A stretch of 64,000 nucleotides of DNA from Acanthosepion esculentum (GCA_964036315.1 OZ038510.1:81291083-81355082); one strand, 5' to 3'; shown: positions 19,945 through 29,457, numbered from the stretch's first letter. The notes: generated by a model not told the origin, from the letters alone. Numbers and translations are program-made.

Positions 19945-20150
19945 ACATAAAGGCCGGAGCGTACAACGGCCGAAACGTTGTGAATATGGCAATGAAGATG
20001 AGGATAGCAGTCCGAATAATGTAAATAATGTAAGTAATCCTAATACCTCGTCTCAGAGATATAGACAGATATATAGAAGCATATCCATAGAGGCCGGGGT
20101 GTACAACGGCCAAAAGCTTCTGAATATGGCAATGAAGATGAGGATAACAG
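19945..20150 (+). repeat. two tandem family D copies
   Basis: AGGCCGGAGCGTACAACGGC at about 19950 and a diverged copy at about 20091 are each followed by GAATATGGC and GAAGATGAGGATA, then the ATAGACAGATATATAG tail of the first copy. The first keeps GCCGAAACGTTGTG; the second has lost GAAAC. Confidence 0.65.
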
Positions 20151-20330
20151 TCCTATTGAAATTATATCGATCTCTAGTTAGGTCCAAACAGGACTATGAC
20201 TGTTTTATTTATGGGACTGCAAAGAATTCATGCCTGGGTTTTGATACAATTCATCATAAGGAAAGACGAATCGTCCTAGGAGATTTGAGAAATCACCAGT
20301 GAAAAGCCGCTATGCTGAAACCCATAAAAT
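20140..20330 (+). pseudogene. LINE post-RT fragment
   Basis: Encodes LYRSLVRSKQDYDCFIYGTA followed by LGFDTIHHKE. This matches the L(I/V)RSKLDYGC.VYGSA...LDPIHH block of Jockey/I-type LINEs, C-terminal to the RT catalytic domain. It is only about 60 codons long before stops. It joins directly onto the second D copy, so one interrupts the other. Confidence 0.65.
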
Positions 20331-20419
20331 GCCTCTGATACTAAGATGGCAGAAATTACCCCCACAATACTTATACGAAGTCACATTTCTTTCTAAATGA
20401 CTCTGCATTGAAAAGTGTT

Positions 20420-21010
20420 TTCAAACCACAGTAAAAAATATCAATTCAGTCAATTTCTCAGCTTTTACAGGGAAAACATTAACTGGGACAAAAGACGGCT
20501 TGTTAATTTTAACGCCCCCAAGACTAAACTCTCCATTAATCATCTGAGAGACCCCTCTGTGCCTTCCATCAGCTAACCTTCTCGGGCTAACGTTCTCAGC
20601 TGAAATGAAACGGAAAGACAATTTTGAATCCATTACTAGGTCAGCTGCTAAGAGAGCTGGTTCATTGTCTCTTGAGAAACATTTTTCACTCCAGAATCTA
20701 TCTTACATATCTATAAGTCTACGATTCGTCTATGTTTAGAATATTGCTGCCACATATGGTCCGGTGCCCCTGCTATTTACCTGGAGCTCCTTGATAAGAT
20801 CCGAAGAAGAATCAGCAATATTACTGGTCCTTATCTGGCGTCTAAACTTCAGTTGCTTTCCCACCGCCGTAAGCTTGTCTCTCTGTGTCTTTTCTACAAA
20901 TACTTTCATGTTCCGATGAGCTCCTTGCTATGGTACCTAGAATTTTCCAGTACTAAAGGACACGAAAGTTTCATTGGAAACAAAGATATTCATACTGAAC
21001 GGTTACGTAA
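20420..21010 (+). pseudogene. LINE ORF2 C-terminal part (same family as 15.4-16.9 kb)
   Basis: Frames across this region give LLGLTFSAEMKRKDNFESI-like sequence, SAAKRAGSLS, LCLEYCCHIWSGAPAIYLEL and LDKIRRRISNITGPYLASKL, then SHRRKLVSLCLFYKYFH. This is the conserved post-RT region of Jockey/CR1-like ORF2. Several frame changes are needed, so it is not functional. The 3' end is split from it by an RTE-like fragment (21057-21440) and resumes at 21450. Confidence 0.7.
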
Positions 21011-21056
21011 TATCTGTCCTCCTACATGGCAGAAAATGTTGGACAATCTCCTCAAA

Positions 21057-21440
21057 GATGAAGAAGGGACGCGGAGCAACAGAAATATAGTTCTACAGAA
21101 GGATGATGAGGGTACCATGGGGCGAGTATGTGAGCAACAACGAGGTTTTGAAGAGGAAACTTATACTTAACACCAGGAAAAGGCAGTTGAAATTTCTGGG
21201 ACACGTAATGAGAAAGGAGGGTTTGGAAAATCTGATACTCACAGGACAGACAGAAGGAAAGAGGGACAGGGGCAAGCAACACTGACATACTTAATGGGTT
21301 AGAGCCAATGAATAATAGATCGAGGTCTGGGAGGAATGATAAAAAGACAAAAAATATTAAGAGCTACAAGGGACATGAAGATGTGGAGAGCCATGATCGC
21401 CTAAGTCCTGAAGAGACATGACACATTAAATAAGAAGACT
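21057..21440 (+). pseudogene. RTE-like LINE C-terminal fragment
   Basis: Encodes MRVPWGEYVSNNEVLKRKL, RKRQLKFLGHVMRKEGLENL, TGQTEGKRDRGKQ and, after stops, RATRDMKMWRAMIA. This is the characteristic C-terminal region (W...V.N.EVL..., LGH.MR, G..EGKR.RGR, LWR.MIA) of RTE-like non-LTR retrotransposons. It sits inside another LINE. Confidence 0.7.
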
Positions 21441-21449
21441 AGACTGGTT

Positions 21450-21720
21450 TGTGGATCTCATCAAATTACTGGCTCGTTGTAGCCGTAAGTTCTATGCTGT
21501 TTTTTTCCTCGCAATTCTCGCTTCCGGGTCCATGCATTCATTCATGGCAATTTTAATCACCAAAAATTTAAATGCAATGCCAATCGCCATCGACTACTCC
21601 TGATTACTCTGTCTTCTTCCGGCTCATTATTAATGTTTCTCTTCCTAATTCTTCCACACCCTGTAACCCCTTGTGTCTTAGTGATTTTACTGTCTTGCAT
21701 GGGGTGATACCAATTAAAAA
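21450..21720 (+). mobile_element. LINE 3' end with conserved tail
   Basis: NHQKFKCNANRHRLL is the extreme C terminus of the ORF2 in 20420-21010. It is followed by a 3' UTR and the tail CTTGTGTCTTAGTGATTTTA, CTTGCATGGGGTGA and an A-rich end. Confidence 0.65.
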
Positions 21721-21866
21721 AATCACGACTAAACACTGCCGTAACTCTTGAACCTACTACTTTGGAAAACCGACATTGGCTAACAAAATAGCTGAGTTTT
21801 ACTAAACCCTTGACAAATGCGATAAAACTAATACCGGTCCATTTAACTTATTAGACGAAATTGATA

Positions 21867-22820
21867 CTCCCTCCGTTCCGACATAGTTTCATGTTGTTCC
21901 AAAATAATTGTTCCAGTAGATAAAAAAACACCCAAAAGAACAAAAAATATCATTTATTCCCATACTCAACAGTAAATGAGTAATATTAGTGAATTGTCAT
22001 ATAAATAAGTGTGAAATATATCGAAACTGATATACATAAACAGTTAAATTAATAACAAAAATAACTGTGGAAGGTTTACTTTAACAAAAGCAGTTTTTGT
22101 TGCAACTCCTCAGAAATAGAAATGGATACTTCAAGTTTTCCTTCTCTTTCAAGCTTCTCTTTAGACATGTGCCGGAGTTTATAGTTGTTATCGCCGTCAA
22201 CTAATATAACTTGTTCCATTGCTAACTGCAAACTTAGAAAAGTATTGTTAAGCTTCGACTTCTGAAGTTTATTGAAGCTTTCTTCCACTGCTTCAATGAG
22301 CTAGTCAACATCATTTCGAGCTTGCTGGTGCTGAATTGCATTAAAATAACCTAAATCAAGGACATTGAGATCAGGACTATTTGGAGGCTGGCAAACTAAT
22401 TCGATTTACAAACCCAGACGTTCTGCAGCTACGTTTAATTAATCTACAACCTGTTTTATTGCACCACGCTTCAGGACACGATCTGTGGATCTTTCCAGCA
22501 GTGCTTGCAGCACAACGCTACTTTTATTATTTGTCAATTCGTGCTTCTTGCAATTTCGTTTAGCATTTCTGCCAATTGGCTTCTCTTCTCCCATCATAAT
22601 CTCTTGCCAGCGGGTGGCTTGAAAAAAAATTCAATTATAATGTGGTGAAAAAGTGATATAATTTGGGCTTCAAATTAATCTACCTGAATAAGCTAATATA
22701 AATACTTGAGGAACATCAATGCTAACATTGTTAATGTAAACGGCAATCAATTCGACTAAGAATTATTATATCCCACATGAGATTTCCGGCTATGGAACAA
22801 CTATTTCGGAAAATAGGGAG
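21867..22820 (-). mobile_element. mariner-like element with Stowaway/plant-type ends (DD39D-like)
   Basis: The left end starts CTCCCTCCGTTCCGACATAG after a TA at 21865-21866. The right end, reversed, starts CTCCCTATTTTCCGAAATAG with TA at 22821-22822, and both ends share GTTGTTCC further in. CTCCCTCCGT is the hallmark terminus of plant mariner-like and Stowaway elements. The interior (22080-22610, minus) encodes a matching transposase with a large internal deletion. At 954 bp it is far shorter than an autonomous copy. Confidence 0.7.
22080..22610 (-). pseudogene. internally deleted DD39D-type mariner transposase
   Basis: The N-terminal segment reads LQALLERSTDRVLKRGAIKQ, the start of the helix-turn-helix region in plant-type mariner transposases. 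It jumps to ELVCQPPNSPDLNVLDLGYF near 22365-22395, containing the third catalytic Asp in the PPNSPDLN motif, and continues LIEAVEESFNKL, MEQVILVDGDNNYKLRHMSK. The first two catalytic Asp regions are missing through deletion, and two in-frame stops are visible. This C-terminal pattern is established for plant Vulmar/Soymar-type (DD39D) elements; finding it beside animal LINEs is unusual. Confidence 0.7.
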
Positions 22821-22822
22821 TA

Positions 22823-23225
22823 ATCTTTTACAGGAGCACCTAAACTATAAACAAATATTTATTGTTGGGTCAAAAAATAATTAAATTGAATGTTTAGCCA
22901 TTTTTGATGATATAACAATTAAAAAACGCCTATATGGCAAATCTTGTATTTTTAGGGCTGAAGCGATTACCTTAGACGTAGCGTCAGAGGTCATAACAGA
23001 CAATGGGATAAACAACTTTAAAACTTTTCACTGAGGAACAAAAATACAAGCAACACCTTAATAGTTAATTTACTTAACATGATCAATTTCATCAGGAAAA
23101 AAAAAGTCTGGTCGGTATGGCACTTGACCATATCAACATTCGTGGAAGTAGAAAAATCTAACATGGTAGCAAAGAAATTTCTAAAAATGAGCATTTCACA
23201 TTTGAAACATTACCTCTACAGTTCT

Positions 23226-23228
<3 letters not shown>
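22823..23228. other. unassigned stretch
   Basis: AT-rich DNA between the mariner and a (TA)n array; nothing recognisable. Confidence 0.35.

Positions 23229-23295
<67 letters not shown>
23229..23295. repeat. (TA)n microsatellite
   Basis: Uninterrupted TA array at the edge of a family I foldback. Confidence 0.95.
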
Positions 23296-23297
<2 letters not shown>

Positions 23298-23299
23298 GA

Positions 23300-23580
23300 A
23301 AAGATTTGTACACTAATATTCCATTGGAATCGTAAAAACGATCCAATTCATCAGACCTACAGATTCAAAAAGAAAACAGAAAAAACAACTCCGGGAAAAA
23401 CTCCCTCGTCTTTACCCCTCTATATAGATCCCATGTCCTCCCACACTCTCACACATATACTCTTACTCATTTTTTCCCGGTGTTGTTTGTTCTGTTTTCT
23501 TTTTGAATCTGTAGGTCTGATGAATTGGATCGTTCTTACGATTCCAATGGAATAAATTATGACCATGGAATATTAGTGTT
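23300..23580. repeat. family I foldback
   Basis: The segment at 23313-23385 (ATTCCATTGGAATCGTAAAA onward) is repeated inversely at about 23485-23575, around a 100-bp centre. Each arm encodes, in one orientation, CTGATGA, a long hairpin of ATTGGATCGT with ACGATTCCAAT, then GGAA. A related single copy with GAAA at that position lies at 26820-27070, and a diverged one at 58730-58830. Confidence 0.6.
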
Positions 23581-23694
23581 TAAGTCTTTTTATTATATCC
23601 TTACTCTGTCCTGGACATCGAGTTCTACCTGGATCATATCCTCTTTGAATTATTTGTATACATATATGTATGTATTTTTGAATTGGACAAAGTT

Positions 23695-24025
23695 CGACAA
23701 TTTATTTAAAGACATTTATGATATGTTTAACGTTCTTTTCATAGATACAAGTATTTAAGCAAATGCTCTGTTTTATAATAAACAGTATTAAATAACATTT
23801 ACCGGCCTGAATGTCCGAGAAATTTTCATAGAAAATTTTCGTTCTCCGACAGGAATCGTATAGGATACAGGTTCGATTCCTGTCGGAGAACGAAAATTTT
23901 CTATGAAAATTTCTCGGACATTCAGGCCGGTAAATATTATTTAATACTGTTTATTATAAAACAGAGCATTTGCTTAAATACTTGTATCTATAAAAAGAAC
24001 GTTAAACATATCATAAATGTCTTGA
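23695..24025. repeat. family E foldback
   Basis: An inverted repeat with arms of about 155 bp (23700-23860 and 23875-24025), meeting at CGTATAGGATACAGG. Each arm is the family E body (TTTCTATGAAAATTTCTCGG to AGAACGTTAAACATATC), with the 3' half of the tRNA-like sequence at the centre. Confidence 0.75.
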
Positions 24026-24081
24026 TATATATGTATGTGTATATATAATTGCATATGTATGTGTATATTTACCATTAATAT

Positions 24082-24084
<3 letters not shown>

Positions 24085-24150
<66 letters not shown>
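24085..24150. repeat. (TA)n microsatellite
   Basis: TA array preceded by TGTATATTTACCATTAATAT, a flank that recurs beside arrays at 27.05 and 58.96-59.33 kb. Confidence 0.95.
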
Positions 24151-24156
<6 letters not shown>

Positions 24157-24199
24157 TTAATTCATCGAGTCTAGAAGAAACCTCAAGAGAATGCAGAAA

Positions 24200-24246
24200 G
24201 CACTGGACAGCCGTTTCGTCCTATATTTGGGACTCATCATCAGTGC
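24200..24246 (-). ncRNA. hammerhead ribozyme, one core change
   Basis: Minus strand: stem I GCACTG (24246-24241) with CAGTGC (24205-24200); stem II GTCC with GGAC around an eight-base loop; core GAAA; two-pair stem III around a four-base loop; cleavage triplet GTC at 24208-24206. The seven-base core reads ATGATGA instead of CTGATGA, so C3 is A, or the core has slipped through a repeated ATG. The stem II/core block is very close to the hammerhead of schistosome satellite DNA (CTGATGAGTCCCAAATA...). It is probably inactive or weak as it stands. Confidence 0.7.
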
Positions 24247-24330
24247 GCATCCACTACCGAGAATTGAAACCCGGACAGTTACGTTATCAGGCAAACGTCA
24301 TACCAACTCGGTGACGAACATATAGCGCCG
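24247..24330 (-). tRNA. tRNA-like Pol III head of the hammerhead element
   Basis: Minus strand: ACCGAGTTGGTATGACG (A-box-like) and GGGTTTCAATTCTCGG (B-box-like) with tRNA-like spacing, ending about ten bases before the hammerhead. The same order occurs in the related copy at 53341-53425. Confidence 0.5.
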
Positions 24331-24354
24331 CTCGATCACATATTCCGTGGTGGA

Positions 24355-24355
24355 A

Positions 24356-24450
<95 letters not shown>
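24355..24450. repeat. (TC)n(TA)n compound microsatellite
   Basis: TC array followed by TA array. Confidence 0.95.
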
Positions 24451-24453
<3 letters not shown>

Positions 24454-24530
24454 AAAATGTGGAAAAGACAAAGCAAAATACGAATATGTGAGTTTACTGT
24501 TTTTTTATTTTGTTTGTTTTTGTTATTCTG

Positions 24531-24580
24531 TCGACGTCAGACGTTTCGGTCAAATAGACCTTCCTCAGGGCATGGTTAAT
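24531..24580 (-). ncRNA. hammerhead-like motif, weak stem I
   Basis: Minus strand: CTGAGGA (a permitted CUGANGA core) at 24578-24572, stem II GGTC/GACC with a bulged A, GAAA, stem III ACGT/ACGT around CTG, and cleavage triplet GTC. Stem I pairs by only about one base, so function is doubtful. The CCTGANGAAGG...GACCGAAACGT layout parallels family D. Confidence 0.4.
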
Positions 24581-24599
24581 GGAGACATATTTATATTAG

Positions 24600-25285
24600 A
24601 TTTAAGTTAGATGAAGAGACGATATATACAGGACTGGTCAGAAACAGAAAAACTGAAATTCTAAAGTTAGAGTATTCTTTCTTGGAGTCGGATAGGCTGG
24701 CGCCACGTGGGCGGCTCTACGAAAATATATATGTACGGTGCAGCCTTAGTTCTCAAACGTCTCACATATCGGTTTTGAAAAAGAAAATTCGAGATGAAAA
24801 TGTCTCGGTAATCGAACAAAATTTCGGTTCTCAGTATTTAGTCAACTGTTATGTGTATATATAAACAAAGCAAGTCATCGTAATCAACATTTCGTGGTGA
24901 CATGCAGTTTCACGCCATCACTGAGAAACAAAGACACAAATAATAGTTATATTACGAAACAGGATCAATGTCATGGCAGCAAAGGAATCCATAGAAAGGA
25001 ACTTTTCAATTTTGAAAAGTCCCCTAAATACATATGAATGCAATTACAAACGCACATATTCTAAATAAGTAGCGAGGGTTGAACTACGGTCCAAGCAACA
25101 AACTTGACAACAGTTCTCAAAGCAACCACGTACATTTTAAACAAGTGGGCAGAGTTATAGAACTACGACTCAAACTTTACAAAATTAAACCAATTCTAGG
25201 AGAATGGCACCAGGGTCTCAGAGTTTCTCTGAAAGAAGAAGTTTAGAATCAGAATAGGAGACAGCTATAACAATATTATAGGAGT
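24600..25285. other. unassigned stretch
   Basis: No recognisable gene. The short frame at 24682-24864 has no motif. Confidence 0.35.
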
Positions 25286-25289
25286 AATG

Positions 25290-25540
25290 GATAGCGGCTC
25301 GGATTGAGGAATTGGAGAGCCGAGTTCGAATTCCAGTCGAATCCATTACATTCACTTAAGTGCTAATACCCTTGGGAATGGTATGAATCGTTTCTTCTCC
25401 CCCCACCCAGCTATGGGTAAATAGCAAGACAGACCGCGCTCTGTAGCCTTGGATGTCAAATGGTCTACCGCAGAAAGAAATGGCAACCTTCTGCGGGAAA
25501 AAATCAGCCTCGTCAGTCAGGTAACGGAAGATACATGATC
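25290..25540 (+). mobile_element. SINE-like family B copy, nearly full length
   Basis: ATAGCGGCTCGGATTGAGG (head), GAGTTCGAATTCCAGTCG (B box), ATTACATTCACTTA, GGGAATGGTATGAATC, AGCTATGGGTAAATAG, TAGCCTTGG and CAGAAAGAAATGGCAAC. Together with the 40.1-kb copy this defines a body of about 250 bp. Confidence 0.75.
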
Positions 25541-25559
25541 GCCTAGGCGTGTATCACGC

Positions 25560-25720
25560 ATGGCACATAACTGGATCGGAGAGCCGAGTTTGAATTCCAG
25601 TCGAATCCATTACATTCACTTACGCGCTAATACGCGTGGGAAAGGTATGAATCCTTTTCTTCTCCGCCAGCTATGGGTAAATAGCAGAGCAGACTGGGTT
25701 CTATAGCCTTGGTAAAACTG
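25560..25720 (+). mobile_element. SINE-like family B copy
   Basis: GAGAGCCGAGTTTGAATTCC, ATTACATTCACTTACGCGC, GGGAAAGGTATGAATCC, AGCTATGGGTAAATAGC, CTATAGCCTTGG. It directly follows the previous copy in the same orientation. Confidence 0.75.
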
Positions 25721-25829
25721 AATTCAAAAACCTGCAGAGAGTTGGGTTTTCGACAGCCTATCTTTCCCCCAAAACACCACTTTTACATGTAGTGCTCCTA
25801 CGACCCTGATAGGTCACGGAATTCGCGAT

Positions 25830-26045
25830 TGATCGATGACAATATTTCAATAGTAGCTGATAGGTTGGCCTATCGCCTGGTTCACACTTCTCGTCGGTCT
25901 ATTGAAAATGGGTTTAGGTCTATCTCTTGCTTCCTGTTTAGGAGTGGGTTTCCGGTTCGTTCAAAAGTCTTCCCGTTCTCTGTCACTCCCAGTAGCCCCC
26001 TTCCGTCTTAGTGACATTATCTCCTTGGCTGAGGTGAAAAAATAT
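25830..26045 (+). mobile_element. LINE 3' end with conserved tail
   Basis: Parallels 7630-7900 and ends CAGTAGCCCCC, CTTAGTGACATTATCTCCTT and GGCTGAGGTGAAAAA. Confidence 0.55.
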
Positions 26046-26815
26046 CTCTCACTCATATCTTCTAGACAAATAAACATGCTCCTGAATGTACAGCATGTCG
26101 GGCGGGGGGAGCATACAGTGTAAAACATATTCAAAACGATTGTAAATGATCTTGTCCGTATACGTCAACGATTTTTTTATGACATGACTAGCCTCGAGGA
26201 TCTTTTCAAGAAGACAGAAATAAAGAAAATCATATTCTAATTGAAGGAGGTAGTTTTATAGCACTGAAGAACCCCGTACTAAAGCCATAACAGGAGATTG
26301 ATGGAATTAACGACCCTAAGCATTGTTTACAAGCCATATATTTAAAAAGAAAAAGAGTTGATATGTTGTTAAAACAGAACAATCAATCAACTTCTGAAAT
26401 TGAATCTTCGAGAAGTGTTGCTTATAAAAAAAAAACTCTAACTTGGATGGGCTCAGATCTGAATTCGCGAGAAAAACAGTCATGTTGACATGTGTTACGA
26501 ATTTCAATTTCTATCGTTTCCTTTTCTCTAATCAGTTTCTTGATGTTAAGATGGAATTCATCAAGAACGGCGCCGTAGTTTTTTTCCTACCCAAGTACTT
26601 TCGGTCTCCTCCAGGATAATCTTTTGAGGTAAACTACAAAGACAACCTTATTTTAACTACGATAAAATCTGCGTGTTGCTGTGATGGTGATTTAAAATAA
26701 AATTAAAAACGGGTGAACGCTCCGTTATAATTATTTTAACATTTAAAATTTATCCGTTGCAGCTATAGATTTTTTGTATATATATATATATATAATAAAA
26801 ATAATAAAATAATAA
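26046..26815. other. unassigned AT-rich stretch
   Basis: No recognisable gene or repeat apart from short (TA)n near 26780. Confidence 0.35.
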
Positions 26816-26819
26816 AATA

Positions 26820-27070
26820 TAATAAAAAGAATTGAACACTAATATTCCATGGTAATAATTTAATAATTTATTTCATTGGAATCGTAAAAACGATCCAATT
26901 CATCAGACCTACAAATTCAAAAAGAAAACAGAAAAAACAACTCCTTTAAAAATTAGTAAGAGTATATGTGTGAGATATACCTGGATCATATCCTCTTGGA
27001 ATTATTTTTATACATATATATATGTGTATATATAATTGCATATGTATGTGTATATTTACCACTAATATTG
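26820..27070 (-). repeat. family I repeat copy
   Basis: CACTAATATTCCATGG, the hairpin ATTGGAATCGT/ACGATCCAAT, and TCAAAAAGAAAACAG are shared with 23300-23580. Its right part (CTGGATCATATCCTCTT) matches 23630. Confidence 0.6.
26871..26906 (-). ncRNA. hammerhead-like core with long stem II
   Basis: Minus strand: CTGATGA (26906-26900), a stem II of ten pairs with one bulge (ATTGGATCGT and ACGATTCCAAT), then GAAA (26874-26871). Downstream, ATAA can pair with TTAT as stem III, leaving T as position 17. Stem I (AGGT with ACC) is only three pairs. Sister copies at 23.3-23.6 kb have GGAA in place of GAAA. The motif is possible rather than convincing. Confidence 0.4.
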
Positions 27071-27111
<41 letters not shown>

Positions 27112-27124
27112 ATATATATATATG

Positions 27125-27195
<71 letters not shown>
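27070..27195. repeat. (TATC)n(TA)n microsatellite
   Basis: TATC array passing into a long TA array, preceded by TGTATATTTACCACTAATAT. Confidence 0.95.
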
Positions 27196-27201
<6 letters not shown>

Positions 27202-27292
27202 TGAATTGGAAAAGGCAGGGGAAAAGAATTTAACATGTAGAGCTTTATAGGTTGAAACCAAGGTAACGAAATCAACTGATCTCGCAATTTCA

Positions 27293-27297
<5 letters not shown>

Positions 27298-27353
<56 letters not shown>

Positions 27354-27377
27354 GTGGTCAATACACATACACACATA

Positions 27378-27416
<39 letters not shown>

Positions 27417-27420
27417 GTAC
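27298..27420. repeat. (TA)n arrays
   Basis: Two TA arrays separated by ATATTAGTGGTCAATACAC, the inverse of the recurring microsatellite flank. Confidence 0.9.
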
Positions 27421-27684
27421 ACACACGCGCACACAGACACGCAGATATATAGTGTGTTTCATGAAGACGTATTCTATATAAGGGTGTTTCATTAAGACGG
27501 ATCAAACTCACCAGTAAATAAATCAATGTTATTGATGAAAAATTATTTAATTCTTAATTGGATCGTGTTATTGAAGTCATGACAATTATGTGTGAAAAAT
27601 AATATCGCCCACATTTCTCCCAAATCTCACTAGACGCTTAAACTTAATTCGCATTTAAAATCGGTCCAAGTTATTGGAATACGC

Positions 27685-27725
27685 TATATATATCTATATC
27701 TATCTATCTATATCTATGTCTATAG

Positions 27726-27792
<67 letters not shown>
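27685..27792. repeat. (TATC)/(TA)n/(TG)n microsatellite
   Basis: Compound array ending at the left end of a mariner MITE. Confidence 0.9.
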
Positions 27793-27793
<1 letters not shown>

Positions 27794-27794
27794 A

Positions 27795-28155
27795 CAGGGT
27801 GTCCATAAATTTCGTGTGCACTTTAAAAAATTTATAACTTTATTTGTATTTGCGATAGAAATAATTTGTAAAAAGGATTAGAAAGAAGTAAATCTATATT
27901 TTTTAAGGTTTTATTGAAATTTTGTTTAAGCTTCCACATGTCCTCCATCATTAGCAATACAAAGGGTAATACGATTTTGCAGTTCACGGAAAACATTTGC
28001 CAACTGATTTACAGTAATGCCTGAAATCACATTAGTTATTTTAGCTATACTTAAAACGTGGTACGTTAAACTTTATAACATTTTTTACAGATTATTTCTA
28101 TCGCAAATACAAATAAAGTTCTTTTAAAGTGCACACGAACTTTATGGACACCCTG
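27795..28155. mobile_element. Tc1/mariner-type MITE
   Basis: The left end starts CAGGGTGTCCATAAATTTCG and is inverted at the right end (CAGGGTGTCCATAAAGTTCG on the minus strand). TA flanks it at 27793-27794 and 28156-28157. Inverted similarity extends about 65 bp through CTTTATTTGTATTTGCGATA. The minus strand keeps a C-terminal transposase scrap, LANVFRELQNRITLCIANDG followed by GHVEA and a stop, typical of Tc1/mariner C termini. At 361 bp it is a deletion derivative. Confidence 0.8.
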
Positions 28156-28164
28156 TATATATAT

Positions 28165-28169
28165 AAATA

Positions 28170-28216
<47 letters not shown>
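28165..28216. repeat. (TA)n microsatellite
   Basis: TA array next to the MITE. Confidence 0.95.
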
Positions 28217-28218
<2 letters not shown>

Positions 28219-28229
28219 TGGCCAGTAAA

Positions 28230-28390
28230 TTTAAAAATAAGCTACTCCAAAATTCACTTGAGGAGGAAACGGAACTAATGTCTTTAATTTAATAACCAAA
28301 TTAAATTCGAAGCTTTTAGCTTCCATTTTTGAAACATGGTTATTACTGTGTAGCGAAAAAATTTTTTATCAGTTAATTTACAATATATAT
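28230..28390 (+). repeat. family G repeat copy
   Basis: TTCACTTGAGGAGGAAAC, TTTTGAAACATGG and TGTGTAGCGAAAAAA match 6600-6790 and 29285-29455. Confidence 0.6.
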
Positions 28391-28399
28391 ATATATATA

Positions 28400-28860
28400 G
28401 TTTATTTCAACTTAATTTAAATAAAAACAAAATAAATAGAATAACATATATATATTTTCTTTTTTCCTCAGAAATGTTATAATTTTAAACTTAATAGAGA
28501 TTAAATTTAAATTTTAAAATGGCTAATTTTTAATTTCAAATTTTATCGTATAATTTAATACTTATTAATTAGAATAAATTCTATTTTAGTATAACCCTAA
28601 CATTAAAGCATTAAATAGCTATTATAACCTTACTTCGTTGTCAAGATTTTTGAATCCTCGTATACGTGTATTTTGATTGGTTATTCCAGCTTATGTAACA
28701 GCGTTTCCCCTTGCGAAGGGTGGTTAATTGATTTGAACCTGTTAAAACCGTTTATTCTACATTTAACATCATCACTTGTTAAGACACCAGAGGTGCTGAA
28801 ACAAAATGGCTATTTTTGTAGTGATTTTATAACATATTTATGTTATAATTTTTAAATAAG
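28400..28860. other. unassigned AT-rich stretch
   Basis: No recognisable gene. A 60-codon frame at 28673-28855 has no motif. Confidence 0.35.
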
Positions 28861-28861
28861 C

Positions 28862-28865
<4 letters not shown>

Positions 28866-28906
<41 letters not shown>

Positions 28907-28912
28907 CATAAA

Positions 28913-28982
<70 letters not shown>

Positions 28983-28986
28983 TTTA

Positions 28987-29020
<34 letters not shown>
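28866..29020. repeat. (TA)n arrays with mirror symmetry
   Basis: Three TA arrays separated by GTGTGTGTGTGCATAAAATA and its inverse (ATTTTATGCATA), giving a palindromic cluster. Confidence 0.9.
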
Positions 29021-29025
<5 letters not shown>

Positions 29026-29284
29026 TTGTGTGTGTGTAAATATATAGAAAAATAGGAAAGAACCGTTAGGTTAATAATCCGAAGTTCTTTAGTATTTGTA
29101 TTTATTTTTTAAAAACAGTGCTCAATACACAGGTAGAGCCTAAAATAGACACCCCGACCGTACCTTGACTAAACCTCTTTTCGAAATTAACTAATAGGTT
29201 GATACAATATGTTCACCCTTACGCCCCTTATTCAAATATGGTTTCGTCGTTTCCATAGTAATTAATATTACGAATGTATATGCT

Positions 29285-29453
29285 TATAAATCTGCGTAAA
29301 TTTCAAGATTAGTTATTCCAAAATTCGCTTGAGGATGAAACAGAGCTTGACACTTAAATTCAATTTAATTTTTATAATTAAATTGAAGTTTTTGGCTTCT
29401 GTTTTTGAAACATGAGGACTCTTGTGTAGCGATGGAATCATATTTTTTTAAAA

Positions 29454-29455
<2 letters not shown>
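29285..29455 (+). repeat. family G repeat copy
   Basis: TTCGCTTGAGGATGAAACAG, TTGGCTTCTGTTTTTGAAAC and GTGTAGCGATGGAATCAT. Followed at once by TA arrays. Confidence 0.65.
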
Positions 29456-29457
<2 letters not shown>

